From: Thermoflavifilum sp.
Lineage (GTDB): Bacteria; Bacteroidota; Bacteroidia; Chitinophagales; Chitinophagaceae
Direction of reading: 5' to 3'
DNA length: 64,000 nt
NCBI RefSeq assembly: GCF_014961315.1
Contig: NZ_CP063141.1
Span: 2,391,173 to 2,455,172 of the forward strand
In this document: piece by piece, positions 1 to 9,673 of the stretch
Layout: the number at the start of each line of letters is the position of its first letter
How positions within the stretch are numbered: the stretch's first letter is position 1
Notes under the pieces: generated by a model
What the model saw: the letters and a program-made list of their open reading frames with translations, nothing else
What the model was told of the DNA's origin: nothing
Databases searched by the model: none
Position numbers and translations under genes: made by a program

Positions 1-3000
1 TCACCCAGTAGGTGCCTGCGGTATTGATGTTGATTTGCTGCGTGGTCGCACCGGTACTCCACAGATAGGTTGCCCCGCTGTTGCCGGCATCCAGCATAAG
101 GCTTTCCCCCTGACAGATAGCGGTATCGGGTCCGAGGTTAACGATGGGCAGGGGATTGACGGTGAGTTGCATCGTGTCGGCGGCTGAACAACCATAGCTG
201 TTGGTGACGTTGACCCAGTAAGTTCCGGTGGTGTTGACGGTAATTTGCTGGGTAGTTGCACCGGTATTCCACAGATAACTTGCCCCGCTGTTGCCGGCAT
301 TAAGCGTGAGACTTTCCCCCTGACAGATGGCGGTGTCAGGTCCGAGGTTAACGATGGGTAGGGGATTGACCTGCAGGTATATCAGGTTTGAGAATAAGGC
401 ACAGTCTGGATCTCCAGCATTCCAGGGTTCGCTCACCAGGAGTCGGTAGTAGCCCGAATGGCTGGGACGAACCGAATCAATAGTGTATGTTTTTCCATTA
501 GCACCCGGAATATTTGTCCAATTGATCTTGTCTGTGCTAAACTGCCATTGATAAATGGCTGCACGGAGTGTGTCGGGGAAAAGCTGACTGGTAAATTGAG
601 CCTTGCTGTTGGCACAGAGCTGTACAGTATCTTTAACCTGTCCATTTAACATGATCTGGGGAATGGGCTTGCAGATTTCCAGCGAGATATCATCAATTGC
701 AAAATCATTGCCGATGGCGGAGGATGGGCCATTATTGTCGATTTCAAATATGAACGCATTCGTAGCTGAGGGAATTTGAAAACGCATGCTTACCTGTTGC
801 CAGTTCAGGTGTATACCATCGAGCGACAGGGTATTATCGATCGGACCGGTTTTGTATTGCTGGATGATGGTGTTGGTGATCGGGTCGATGATGCTGAGGA
901 TCAGATTTGGCTTGGTGCCGTTTGACTTGAATAGATTAGCCACCCACAGGCTGAAGGTATAGGTATAACTCGCACAGGTACCTTTGATGGTATCGCGATA
1001 CAGCATATCGTGCTGCTTCTGCGGGTTCACAATCAACATGTAGCCATTGGTATCGCCTGGCGTATGATCCAGATCGGATACCCATTTGCCATCGCATCTT
1101 CCGGAGAGATACCGAAGGGCATAGGTGCCCTGCGGTGGACAGAAGGGATTGGCTGCATAATAGGTAAGGGGTGTTCCCTGGAATCCACGACTGATGGAAT
1201 CAGGAATAGGGGGCATTAAAGTGGTATCTGATGGTTGGGCAGCCTCACCAAAGCTCTGAAAATAAACCGGGAAACAGCCACCCGATGGACAGCTGGCGGG
1301 TGGATTCAGGGCTATCTGAATGGTATCGGCAGCTGCACATCCGTAGGTATTAGTAACCCTTGCCCAGTAAGTTCCACCTGTATTAATGGTAATCATCTCG
1401 GAGGTATCGCCTGTATTCCAGAGATAGCTTCCACCAGGATTACCGGCATCTAAGGTGAAATTTTGTCCCTGACAGATAGCGATATCGGGCCCGAGGTTAA
1501 CGATGGGCGAGGGATTAACCGTGAGTTGCAGGGTATCGCTGGCAGAGCAACCGTATGGACTGGTGACTTTCACCCAGTAGATCCCGGCTGTATCTGTGGG
1601 GATTTGCTGGGTGGTGGCACCGGTATTCCACAAATAGGTTGAGCCTGCATTTCCGGCATTCAGGGTAAGGGATTGACCCTGACAGATGGCGGTATCGTTT
1701 CCAAGGTTAACGATAGGGGGATTATGGAAATTCACCTGTATGGTGTCGTCAATTTCCCCGCAGGCCGGACTGAACACTTTTACCCAGTAGCTCCCACTCG
1801 TGGTGACCTGAATGGAGGGGGTGGTATCACCCGTACTCCAGAGATAGGTCAACCCCGAAGGGGTATAGCCGTGAAACGGGGAAAGTGTGAGGGTATTGCC
1901 CACGCAAAGGTTGGTATCGGCGCCCAGGTTTACGGAGGAGGGGTCGAAAACCGTCACCAGTGAAGAATCCGTTGCCGTACAGGTACCTGCCGCACCAGAC
2001 GATAGGCTGGCGGTGACATAATATTTGGTGGTGGTCGGTGGACTCACCATGATGCTGGACGTTGTGGCTCCCGTACTCCACAAATAGCTGGTATAGCCTT
2101 CCTGGGCACGGAGCGTGGCCGTGCCTCCCGCACAGATGGTCGTATCGCCCGGATGTACCACGGGTGAGCGTAAAACCAGCAAATGCACCATATTGGAGGG
2201 CGAATTGCAGGTGGAATAACCAATCTGTCCTTGCTCGGCGGCCAGGAATCGGTAATAACGAGTATCGGAAGTGTCGGTAGAAGGGATGATATACACGGAG
2301 TCCGTAGCGCCCGCAATGTTGGTCCAGTTTACCCCATCCAGGCTCACCTGCCACTGGTAAGTGGGATGGCTAAAATAGCCCGGGGTGACCGAGGCGAAAA
2401 TGGTATCCGGATTGCCCGAGCAAATGGTATCATTGCTCTGGTCGCTGTTATGCAGATAGGCAATCAGTGTAGGACCGCAATAAGTGAATTCGATGTCGTC
2501 AATGGCAATATCATTGCCGCACCCACCGGGAGCAATGTTATACATGATGAGTTTTACACTATCCACCCCCGGGGGCGTGCGGAATCCAAAGCCATACCGT
2601 TGCCAGGTAGGATCGTCAACGATCTGGCCGGAACCATTGGTCACTAATTTCATGGATACATCATTCGTATTCACCCTGCCGAGTTCGGTTCCTGTTCGCG
2701 CATCCAGCACCACGAAAGCCAGATTGGGATAAATGTATTTTCCTGAACAAATCGTATCTGATTGCAGCACCAGCTTGCCATTGGCATTCAACAGCCAGGC
2801 GCTGAAGGAATACTGGGCGCCCTGACAGAGCCCGGTAATCACCCGGGTATAAAACGTATCGGGTTGAAAACTGGCATTTACCAGCATCATCCCACCATAT
2901 AGGTTGCCGGTGTGATCTGTAGTTTTTACCCATTCCTTTCGGCCATTGTTGACGGAATCTGAAACGATATATTGTCCGTCATTGATCCATCCGGAACTCA

Positions 3001-3409
3001 GGTATTTGTACGTCGTGTATCCGGGAGGGAGGGGAGTTCGGGCGGTGCCGTTAGGTAATGTGCCAAAGTCTTCAAACAGAAATGGGGAAGAGGCTTTTGT
3101 CCCTGCACAATCGGTAGAAGGACAGTACACCACATGAACGGTATAGTTATAGGTCTTTTTGCTATAGGTAGCCGATAATGTGATAAATCCGGTATCCGTA
3201 AATTGTACGGTGACACTTCGGGTCTTCATATTCGTGGTTACCGGCACCGAAGAGGGGATATTCCAAGTAACGCTGGTTGAATTACCTGCATTGGGCAGGT
3301 CAAAAGTGGCAAATGTGTTCTGGCAAACGATTTTGGGGCCGACGATTTGCCCGTCGGCTATGTGCACGGAGGCAAGGATAGCAATGATGAAGATCAATGA
3401 CTTCCTCAT
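1..3409 (-). CDS. Giant secreted repeat adhesin with PKD/Ig-like modules (3' end outside window)
   Basis: The reverse strand is open from an ATG at 3409 to the left edge, giving 1136 residues without a stop, so the product is larger still. It begins with a signal peptide (MRKSLIFIIAILASV). Two copies of the same arrangement follow: a roughly 190-residue MAM/lectin-like module ending in an AIDDI motif, then an Ig-like module with a YQWQ strand, then PKD-like units. The PKD-like units carry GPDTAICQG and YLWNTGATT motifs; the last ones recur every 70 residues (210 nt). Such proteins in Bacteroidota are normally exported by the type IX system through a C-terminal sorting domain, which cannot be seen here. 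Role in adhesion or gliding is inferred from architecture. No neighbour shares its direction closely except the amine oxidase gene 107 bp upstream. Confidence 0.85.
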   Translation of the reverse strand, partial: MRKSLIFIIAILASVHIADGQIVGPKIVCQNTFATFDLPNAGNSTSVTWNIPSSVPVTTNMKTRSVTVQFTDTGFITLSATYSKKTYNYTVHVVYCPSTDCAGTKASSPFLFEDFGTLPNGTARTPLPPGYTTYKYLSSGWINDGQYIVSDSVNNGRKEWVKTTDHTGNLYGGMMLVNASFQPDTFYTRVITGLCQGAQYSFSAWLLNANGKLVLQSDTICSGKYIYPNLAFVVLDARTGTELGRVNTNDVSMKLVTNGSGQIVDDPTWQRYGFGFRTPPGVDSVKLIMYNIAPGGCGNDIAIDDIEFTYCGPTLIAYLHNSDQSNDTICSGNPDTIFASVTPGYFSHPTYQWQVSLDGVNWTNIAGATDSVYIIPSTDTSDTRYYRFLAAEQGQIGYSTCNSPSNMVHLLVLRSPVVHPGDTTICAGGTATLRAQEGYTSYLWSTGATTSSIMVSPPTTTKYYVTASLSSGAAGTCTATDSSLVTVFDPSSVNLGADTNLCVGNTLTLSPFHGYTPSGLTYLWSTGDTTPSIQVTTSGSYWVKVFSPACGEIDDTIQVNFHNPPIVNLGNDTAICQGQSLTLNAGNAGSTYLWNTGATTQQIPTDTAGIYWVKVTSPYGCSASDTLQLTVNPSPIVNLGPDIAICQGQNFTLDAGNPGGSYLWNTGDTSEMITINTGGTYWARVTNTYGCAAADTIQIALNPPASCPSGGCFPVYFQSFGEAAQPSDTTLMPPIPDSISRGFQGTPLTYYAANPFCPPQGTYALRYLSGRCDGKWVSDLDHTPGDTNGYMLIVNPQKQHDMLYRDTIKGTCASYTYTFSLWVANLFKSNGTKPNLILSIIDPITNTIIQQYKTGPIDNTLSLDGIHLNWQQVSMRFQIPSATNAFIFEIDNNGPSSAIGNDFAIDDISLEICKPIPQIMLNGQVKDTVQLCANSKAQFTSQLFPDTLRAAIYQWQFSTDKINWTNIPGANGKTYTIDSVRPSHSGYYRLLVSEPWNAGDPDCALFSNLIYLQVNPLPIVNLGPDTAICQGESLTLNAGNSGASYLWNTGATTQQITVNTTGTYWVNVTNSYGCSAADTMQLTVNPLPIVNLGPDTAICQGESLMLDAGNSGATYLWSTGATTQQININTAGTYWV

Positions 3410-3440
3410 GGTTTTTCACGGATATGGTTGAAATCGTTTC

Positions 3441-3463
3441 CCTGTCCTGCAGATCAGGACAGG
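3441..3463. repeat. Perfect 9-bp inverted repeat
   Basis: CCTGTCCTG and CAGGACAGG flank a 5-nt loop in the 107-bp space between the amine oxidase stop and the adhesin start. There is no T-run on either side, so it is not a textbook terminator. It could be a protein binding site, a weak terminator for the amine oxidase, or part of the adhesin leader. Confidence 0.4.
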
Positions 3464-3516
3464 CTGAGTCAGTCATTCATCTTAGTAAAGGTGTACATGT
3501 ACGGCATATCTTCAGT

Positions 3517-4863
3517 TTATGTTTCCAGAATACGTTGGGCTATTGCCTTTCCACTGGCCAGTGCCGACTCTACAGTGCCCCAGGGCGGCCGGTTGTGAAA
3601 AGCTTCACCGGCAAAGTACAATCGTTGAGGGAAGAAGGCGTGGAGTTGCTGGATAAGGGTTTGGTATCCAATCACCGGATAACTATAACTCCCACAGGCA
3701 AACGGGTCATGTTGCCAATCAAATATAATACACTTTAACAATTTTTTCGTGAAATTTTTCGGAGGTAAACCGGTAATCTGCACAAGTGATTGAATCACCG
3801 TGTCTTGTGTGATGGATGTTGAAAGATTATGTAAGGTTTGAGGCCCGCCCTTCCAGCCTGTAAGGATGGGGATATCCAGTGGATGGGCGGTCCACCAGGT
3901 GGGGATGGGAGCCTGACTCAGTATAAAACCCAGATCAGGCGTGAAATGTGATTGCCACCAGGGCTCCGTCCATAGGGTAATGATTTTCGTAGCCGTGCCA
4001 TAGCCTATCTGTCGAAGCAAGGCGTGGATGTTTTCCCCGTAAGGGTTTATGGTGATAGGTGGCGGATCGGGTTGCTGAAAAATGCCGGGCGGCAAGGTCA
4101 TCACGACCCGGTCGGCCTGAAAGGTAAGGGCTTTATCCCGATAGATGGCTTGCGCTTCGGCTGGACGGTGAGCAGGGAAGGAAATCAGGTTGACCGGATG
4201 GGATAGCTGTAATTGTCCACCCACCTGCTCCAGATGATGAACCATGCCGGCGATGAGGCTGCTGTAGCCGCTGGATTCAAGTTTTTGGAACGCCCCGATT
4301 CGATAATTCGGCCCTTCTTCGCGTTCCCATTCTTCCCGCAGGGCGCGGATGCTCACCCGTGTGGGGTCGGCTGCATCGTAGCCCATCGCAAAGCGCAGCA
4401 CTTCCTGTCGGAAATCCCGATAAGCATCCCCGGAAAAATACGTATCCAGAAAAGCCTGCAGGCTCAGATCCCGGGCAGGACTGGCCTGATCGGCCGACAG
4501 CCGGGAAAGGATATCATGAAACCGGGTCCAGGCTTCGTGCCGCGAAGCGCGGGCCGTGGCTGTGGGGAGCAGGGAAACGGTCTGCCCTTTCACTTCGGTA
4601 ACAGACAGGCCCAATCGCCTGACCCATTCAAAGGTGAGGGGCAGACGGCCGTGGATGAATTCGGCGCCGGCTTCAAACACCCATCCCGTATCAGGATCTT
4701 GTTGCGTATGGATACGTCCACCCGCCCGATCACGCGCTTCGAGGACCAATACTTTCTGTCCGGCTCTGGCCAGCTCATAACTGCATTGCAGTCCGGCCGC
4801 ACCGGCACCCACCACGATGGTATCCCATCGTGTGGGCTGATGAATGGCTGGAGAGGATTTCAT
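3517..4863 (-). CDS. FAD-dependent flavin monoamine oxidase family protein
   Basis: A 448-residue flavoprotein of the amine oxidase family (monoamine oxidase, polyamine oxidase and phytoene-desaturase-like enzymes). The dinucleotide-binding motif GAGAAG lies at residues 19-24, followed by the family signature EARDRAGGRI at 42-51 and GAEFIHG at 66-72. The C-terminus carries the second FAD signature, LYFAGEAFHNRPPWGTVESA. No signal peptide is seen, so it should be cytosolic. These enzymes oxidise a C-N bond and reduce oxygen to H2O2. The amine substrate cannot be read from the sequence. It follows the GH3 gene by only 25 bp on the same strand and may be cotranscribed with it, although no functional link is obvious. 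Confidence 0.85.
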   Translation of the reverse strand: MKSSPAIHQPTRWDTIVVGAGAAGLQCSYELARAGQKVLVLEARDRAGGRIHTQQDPDTGWVFEAGAEFIHGRLPLTFEWVRRLGLSVTEVKGQTVSLLPTATARASRHEAWTRFHDILSRLSADQASPARDLSLQAFLDTYFSGDAYRDFRQEVLRFAMGYDAADPTRVSIRALREEWEREEGPNYRIGAFQKLESSGYSSLIAGMVHHLEQVGGQLQLSHPVNLISFPAHRPAEAQAIYRDKALTFQADRVVMTLPPGIFQQPDPPPITINPYGENIHALLRQIGYGTATKIITLWTEPWWQSHFTPDLGFILSQAPIPTWWTAHPLDIPILTGWKGGPQTLHNLSTSITQDTVIQSLVQITGLPPKNFTKKLLKCIIFDWQHDPFACGSYSYPVIGYQTLIQQLHAFFPQRLYFAGEAFHNRPPWGTVESALASGKAIAQRILET

Positions 4864-4888
4864 TCAGCCAAAGTTAAGCCGGCAGCCG

Positions 4889-7246
4889 TTATTTCAGCCA
4901 TATCCGCCCCCTGAGCCGGATATCGGCCGACGAGGCCCCCACCCAGATATCAAACCAGCCCGGCTCCAGCACCCATTTCCCGGATGCATTCAGCAGCTTG
5001 AAATCCTCCCGATGTAGAATAAAGGTTACTGTCTGGCTTTCACCCGGTTGCAGGGAAACCCGGGCGAAGCCCCTCAGCTTTTCTACATAGGTCGTCACTG
5101 AGCTCAGCTCGTCGTGGATGTATAGTTGAGCGATTTCCGTGCCGGCGCGGGTACCGGTATTGGTGATGGTACAGCTCACCAGCAATTGTCCCTTCGACTG
5201 CCAGAGGCTGGAGTCGATTTTCAGGTGGCTGTATGCAAAAGTGGTATAACTCAGTCCATACCCAAAAGGGTAGAGCCAGCCGGTGACGCTGGCGTTGCCA
5301 CCCGCATCTGCAGCGGGTTTTAATGGGAAGGAAAGCGGGATCTGCCCCACAGACTTCGGGAAAGGCATGCACAGCTTACCGCTGGGGTTGTATTTACCAA
5401 ACAGGACATCGGCTACGGCCGTACCCATTTGCTCACCCAGGTACCAGCATTCTACGATAGCGGGAATATGTTGCTGTGCGAAATTGATCGTGAAAGGTTT
5501 TCCTCCCACCAGCAGGAGGATGGTCGGCTTGTGGAGGGCAGCGATCCGGCGTACCAGCTCATCCTGCAGGCCGGGCAGCTTCAGGTTTACCCGCGAACGC
5601 GATTCACCCACCGTCTGGTTGTTATCACCCATCGCCAGGATCACGATATCGGCCTGTCGGGCGATAGCCACAGCCGAGTCCATCATAGCTTCTTCCTGGG
5701 GTGTAGGCGGGAAATATTCGATATCGCTTTCAGGGAAATGCGCATCTACATGATGGCAACCTTCCGCATACAGGACCTTTACCGTAGCGGGCAATGCGGC
5801 CGTGATGCCGTCGTACAGGGTGGTGACCCGTGCATGAACGGGCCCGTAGCGCGATAACAGGCTCCGTTCTTCCTTCATGTTGGGGCCAATAAGAGCGACC
5901 GTATGCACCGATCGGGCGTCGAGAGGCAATAGATTTCCTTCATTTTTCAGGAGCACGATCCCTTCATGCGCCGCTTTTAATGCCAATTGCTGACTGGCCT
6001 GGCTATGCACGATGGTGTCGGCGGCTGCTGGATCGGACACATACGGGTGGTCGAACAAGCCCAACCAGAATTTTACATAAAGCACTTCCCGCACCCGCTC
6101 ATCAATCACCGACATGGGGATTTTCCCTTCTTGCACACCTTTTCTCACAGCCAGGATGAAATCGGACGGGGAGCTGAAATCGGTTCGCACATTCAGTCCG
6201 GCTTCCAGCGCCTGTCGGGCGGCATCCACTTCATCGGATGCCACATGGTATTTCATAACCAGGTCTTCCACCGCCCGGCTGTCGCTTACCACATATCCTT
6301 TAAATCCGAATTGCTTGCGCAGGATATCGGTGAGGAAATGTTTGTTGGCTACGATAGGCACTCCGTCGTAATCGTTGTATGAAGCCATGGTGCCCAGTGC
6401 GCCGGCTTTTTGAAAAGCCTCCCGGAAGGCATGCAGGTAGATCTCTTCCATTTCGTGGGGCGGCACCTGCGGGTCGGTCCGCACCCGGCCATCTCGCCCG
6501 CCGATGGGTATGCTATACACGGCAAAATGTTTACAGGTGGAGACCACATGCTCATCCTGCAATCCCCTGACGGCCTGCTTGCCTAATTCTCCGATCAGAA
6601 AAGGGTCGCAACCATAGGTTTCTTCCGTGCGTCCCCATCGTGGGTCGGAAGCCACGTCCAGAATCGGAGCATACACATTCGTATAGCCCAGGGCCCGGGC
6701 TTCTCGGCCGGTTACCCGGCCGATCTGGTACACCAGCGCGGTGTCGAAGGCACAGGCCTGTGCAATCTGAGCCGGGAAATAGGTGGCTTTCATGTGATTG
6801 AGTCCACGTATGCCTTCGGTGGTAAAATCTACCGGAATACCCAGCCGCGTTTGTTCTACAAAAAATCGCTGGATTTCATTCAACGCCTTTGCATGTGCCG
6901 AATACGGGCAGGCGTAAACCGTGTCTTTTCGCAGGCCGGTGAGTTGTTCATCGATATTGGCGATACCGTCTTTCCAGATGCTGTCTTTCCAGGCCGGGGT
7001 GGGCAGGCGATCCTGCAATACGGCGCCATAACCATAAAGCGTGGCAAGCTGACAGGTTTTTTCGTTCAGGTTCATCTGGTGGAGCAGGTCTTCCACCCGG
7101 CGTTCAATAGGTTGGGTGGGATCTTCATAGACATCTTTTTTTCCGTTTTTATTAAAATCAATCCAGCCCCGGTGATAAATGGACTGGGCCATGGAAGGGA
7201 ATAGGCCGATGAGCAGTAAAATGAAGACAGAACTGATTGTTTTCAT
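4889..7246 (-). CDS. Secreted glycoside hydrolase family 3 (beta-glucosidase/beta-xylosidase)
   Basis: A two-domain GH3 enzyme of 785 residues removing beta-linked terminal sugars. A signal peptide starts MKTISSVFILLLIGLFPSMAQ. From the alternative ATG at 7264, which abuts the stop codon of the upstream gene, the protein is 791 residues; numbering below uses that start. The conserved KHF is at 245-247 and the nucleophile motif VVSDS puts the catalytic Asp at about 328. A C-terminal fibronectin-like domain is present (AGTEIAQLYI region). An EF-hand-like loop, DFNKNGKKDVYED, lies at 36-48 and could bind calcium. It follows the GH88 gene directly, so both probably act on one glycan. The specific sugar (glucose or xylose) cannot be decided. 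Confidence 0.92.
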   Translation of the reverse strand: MKTISSVFILLLIGLFPSMAQSIYHRGWIDFNKNGKKDVYEDPTQPIERRVEDLLHQMNLNEKTCQLATLYGYGAVLQDRLPTPAWKDSIWKDGIANIDEQLTGLRKDTVYACPYSAHAKALNEIQRFFVEQTRLGIPVDFTTEGIRGLNHMKATYFPAQIAQACAFDTALVYQIGRVTGREARALGYTNVYAPILDVASDPRWGRTEETYGCDPFLIGELGKQAVRGLQDEHVVSTCKHFAVYSIPIGGRDGRVRTDPQVPPHEMEEIYLHAFREAFQKAGALGTMASYNDYDGVPIVANKHFLTDILRKQFGFKGYVVSDSRAVEDLVMKYHVASDEVDAARQALEAGLNVRTDFSSPSDFILAVRKGVQEGKIPMSVIDERVREVLYVKFWLGLFDHPYVSDPAAADTIVHSQASQQLALKAAHEGIVLLKNEGNLLPLDARSVHTVALIGPNMKEERSLLSRYGPVHARVTTLYDGITAALPATVKVLYAEGCHHVDAHFPESDIEYFPPTPQEEAMMDSAVAIARQADIVILAMGDNNQTVGESRSRVNLKLPGLQDELVRRIAALHKPTILLLVGGKPFTINFAQQHIPAIVECWYLGEQMGTAVADVLFGKYNPSGKLCMPFPKSVGQIPLSFPLKPAADAGGNASVTGWLYPFGYGLSYTTFAYSHLKIDSSLWQSKGQLLVSCTITNTGTRAGTEIAQLYIHDELSSVTTYVEKLRGFARVSLQPGESQTVTFILHREDFKLLNASGKWVLEPGWFDIWVGASSADIRLRGRIWLK

Positions 7247-7264
7247 CCTAACCAGGTTTTGCAT

Positions 7265-8452
7265 TTACAGAAAAAAATCAGCTGCATGCATGTGGGTATA
7301 TCGCCAAAGGGCCTGCAGGTAATAATAATCGGCGTAGATGAGCGGCACATCCATTTCCCGGTGATGATGGGCGTCGCCGGTAGCGTGTAACAATAAAAAA
7401 TAGCTGTGTGCATCATCGGTCGTGCGATAGGGTGAGGCGCTGAGTGCCCGCAGGATGACTTCAGCGGCATGCCTGTAACGGGCAGATGAGCCGGCGGGTA
7501 CGTAGCCTTGCAATTCCAGTAGCGCCGAGGCGGCGATAGCTGCGGCAGAAACATCTTTCAACTTACGCAGGCTGTCGGGCGCATTGAAGTCCCAGGGTGG
7601 TATGGGTTCCTGGTAACGTGACAGCTGGTGCAGGAAATAATCGGCAGCATGTCGGGCGTAAAATAGGTAACGCGGATTGCGGGTATAGCGGTAGGCCACC
7701 GTGAGGCCGTAGATCGCCCAGGCCTGTCCACGCGACCAGCAGCTGCTGTCGGCATAGCCCTGCCAGGTCTTGCGAGCCAGCAGTCGGCCGGTATGCGGAT
7801 CATAGTCCAGCACATGATAGGTACTGTAATCCGGTCGGAAACGATAGCGCAGGTCGTGATCGATATGGGAAACGGCTATGCGGTAAAAACTACTATCGCC
7901 TGTGAGTGCTGTAGCGCGGAACAGCAGTTCCAGATTCATCAGATTATCCACAATCACCGGGTAATGCCAGGGACCGCCATCCCAGGATTTGATTTCACCA
8001 ACTATCGGGTGAAAACGCCGGCTGAGGGAGCGACCCGCCCGAATCAGCACCTCACGCAATGCCGGCTGGTGGGTGAAGGCGTAGGCTTTTTCAAACGGAA
8101 TGCCTACCATGAAACCCAGGTCATGCGTACTGGTAAGCGTATCATCGGCCGATAGCGCCAGCGTATAACTCAGGGCTTGCTGCTCCCAGAAAGGATTTCG
8201 GGTAAAAGCATATAAATACCAGAGCTTGCCCGGAAAAAAGCCCGCCGTCCAGCCATGCATGCCCACTCGAATAGCCTTGCCATCGGACGACTGGCTGTGC
8301 AAAAAACGGGCGCTATCAGGATAGGCTGATAAATAGGCCGTCGTTTGCCGTTCGGCCTGTTGGATGATTTGATAAACCGGCAGGCTATCAACCGGTTGTA
8401 AGTGAGCATGAGCACATAGCAGCAAACTCAGGCCCCAGCAAAATACCGCCAT
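7265..8452 (-). CDS. Secreted GH88 unsaturated glucuronyl hydrolase
   Basis: A 395-residue (alpha/alpha)6-barrel enzyme of family GH88, which hydrates and cleaves the unsaturated uronic acid that polysaccharide lyases leave at oligosaccharide ends. The two expected catalytic Asp residues appear at 111 (THDLGF) and 169 (VIVDNLMNLE). The family motif SCWSRGQAWAIYG is also present. A hydrophobic N-terminus (CWGLSLLLCAHA) looks like a signal peptide, giving a periplasmic location. Its stop codon abuts the first possible ATG of the GH3 gene, showing translational coupling. It is divergent from a LacI regulator, whose shared intergenic region holds an operator-like site. GH105 is a related alternative, but the motifs fit GH88 better. 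Confidence 0.9.
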   Translation of the reverse strand: MAVFCWGLSLLLCAHAHLQPVDSLPVYQIIQQAERQTTAYLSAYPDSARFLHSQSSDGKAIRVGMHGWTAGFFPGKLWYLYAFTRNPFWEQQALSYTLALSADDTLTSTHDLGFMVGIPFEKAYAFTHQPALREVLIRAGRSLSRRFHPIVGEIKSWDGGPWHYPVIVDNLMNLELLFRATALTGDSSFYRIAVSHIDHDLRYRFRPDYSTYHVLDYDPHTGRLLARKTWQGYADSSCWSRGQAWAIYGLTVAYRYTRNPRYLFYARHAADYFLHQLSRYQEPIPPWDFNAPDSLRKLKDVSAAAIAASALLELQGYVPAGSSARYRHAAEVILRALSASPYRTTDDAHSYFLLLHATGDAHHHREMDVPLIYADYYYLQALWRYTHMHAADFFL

Positions 8453-8518
8453 AAGATCTTGAATTTTACCCAGAAAACAAAGATGGAAGAATATGCAGGA
8501 AAGTACAAGTACTTTTTA

Positions 8519-8532
8519 TGCAATCGTTTCCG
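8519..8532 (+). promoter_or_regulatory. LacI/CcpA-type operator-like site
   Basis: TGCAATCGTTTCCG fits the classic LacI-family (cre) consensus TGNAANCGNTNNCA at all but the last defined base. It lies between the divergent GH88 and lacI genes. A near copy is present at 28859-28872. Function is inferred from match and position. Confidence 0.45.
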
Positions 8533-8574
8533 TAAAAATGTTCACATCCCATCTATTTTTTGTATTTTTCGCTT

Positions 8575-9642
8575 ATGGCAGAGAAGGTAGATTTAAAACG
8601 GATTGCCCGGGAATTAAACCTTGCAGTATCGACCGTATCCCGTGCCTTACGAGATAGTTATGAGATCAGTGAAGAAACCAAGCGAAAGGTGTTTGCCCTG
8701 GCCCGTCAGCTCAATTATGAGCCCAATCCGTATGCCAGCAGCTTGAGGCGGCAGAAAAGTAAAACCATCGGCGTGATCCTGCCCGAATTACCGAATAATT
8801 TTTTCACGCATGTGGTAAACGGTATTGAATTCGTTGCCCGGCAGAAGGATTATCATGTGTTGATATACATCACACACGAACGTGTGGAACAGGAAATGGC
8901 CTTAATCCGTCATTTGCAAAGTGGGCGGGTAGATGGCGTGCTGGCTTCTATCTGTGCAGGTGCTCAGGATATCGCACACTTTCGAAGTTTGCAACAGCAG
9001 GGTATTCCACTGGTATTTTTTGATAGGGTTTGCGAGGATGCCGGCATTCCCACGGTAACCACCAATGATTATGCTGCCAGTTTTAATGCTACCGTACATC
9101 TAATTGAACAGGGTTGCAGAAATTTATATCACCTGACATTGCCCCTGCATTTATCCATTACCCGCAAAAGATTGCAGGGTTTTATGGATGCCCTCCGTCA
9201 GTACCATTTACCCATCCATGAATCCACTGTGCTGATTGCAAATGATATGGACATGTTTTATCAGCAACTGGAACATGTTCTTTGCAGTGCCCAGCCGCCC
9301 GATGGCTTGTTTGCTGCCGTAGAAAAGTTAGTATTGCTGGTGTACCATATCTGTCAGAAGCGACATATTCGTATTCCCGAACAACTCAAAGTACTTGCTT
9401 TTTCTAATTTAGAAACGGCACCGCTGCTGGCGCCTCCGCTTACAACTATCACACAACCTGCATTTGAGATTGGTAAAAAGGCAGCCGAAATCTTGTTTAA
9501 AAAAATTGAAAAGAAACGCGATCCTTTCGAACAGATGCATTACGTGATTCCTTCCGCTTTAATCATTCGCGATTCTACCCGCACTTCAAGTTATTTCATT
9601 ACACATCCATCAACCGAAACGCTGATTTCCCGACCGGCTTAG
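8575..9642 (+). CDS. LacI family transcriptional regulator (GH88/GH3 locus)
   Basis: The 355-residue product has a LacI helix-turn-helix at about residues 6-25 (VDLKRIARELNLAVSTVSRA), a hinge region (YEPNPYASSLRRQKS), then a periplasmic-binding-protein-like sensor domain beginning KTIGVILPELPNNFF. The ATG at 8575 is chosen because the upstream in-frame start at 8560 is only a TTG and would lie before the normal LacI N-terminus. It is transcribed away from the GH88-GH3 pair, and the operator-like site at 8519-8532 is in the shared control region. It probably represses or activates those genes in response to a released sugar. The ligand is unknown. Confidence 0.9.
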   Translation: MAEKVDLKRIARELNLAVSTVSRALRDSYEISEETKRKVFALARQLNYEPNPYASSLRRQKSKTIGVILPELPNNFFTHVVNGIEFVARQKDYHVLIYITHERVEQEMALIRHLQSGRVDGVLASICAGAQDIAHFRSLQQQGIPLVFFDRVCEDAGIPTVTTNDYAASFNATVHLIEQGCRNLYHLTLPLHLSITRKRLQGFMDALRQYHLPIHESTVLIANDMDMFYQQLEHVLCSAQPPDGLFAAVEKLVLLVYHICQKRHIRIPEQLKVLAFSNLETAPLLAPPLTTITQPAFEIGKKAAEILFKKIEKKRDPFEQMHYVIPSALIIRDSTRTSSYFITHPSTETLISRPA

Positions 9643-9673
9643 TTTTTTATTTTTTTATTTAGATACCCCTATT

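Noticed and set aside
1..1720. CRISPR array in the repetitive left end
   Set aside because: The repeats are 210-nt in-frame protein repeats with coding constraint, not short repeats with unique spacers.
1827..2354. 175-residue reverse-strand ORF within the adhesin region
   Set aside because: It is an out-of-frame shadow of the long adhesin frame, which carries the recognisable repeat motifs through the same bases.
4213..4914. 233-residue forward ORF opposite the amine oxidase
   Set aside because: No recognisable domain; it is antisense to a clear FAD enzyme.
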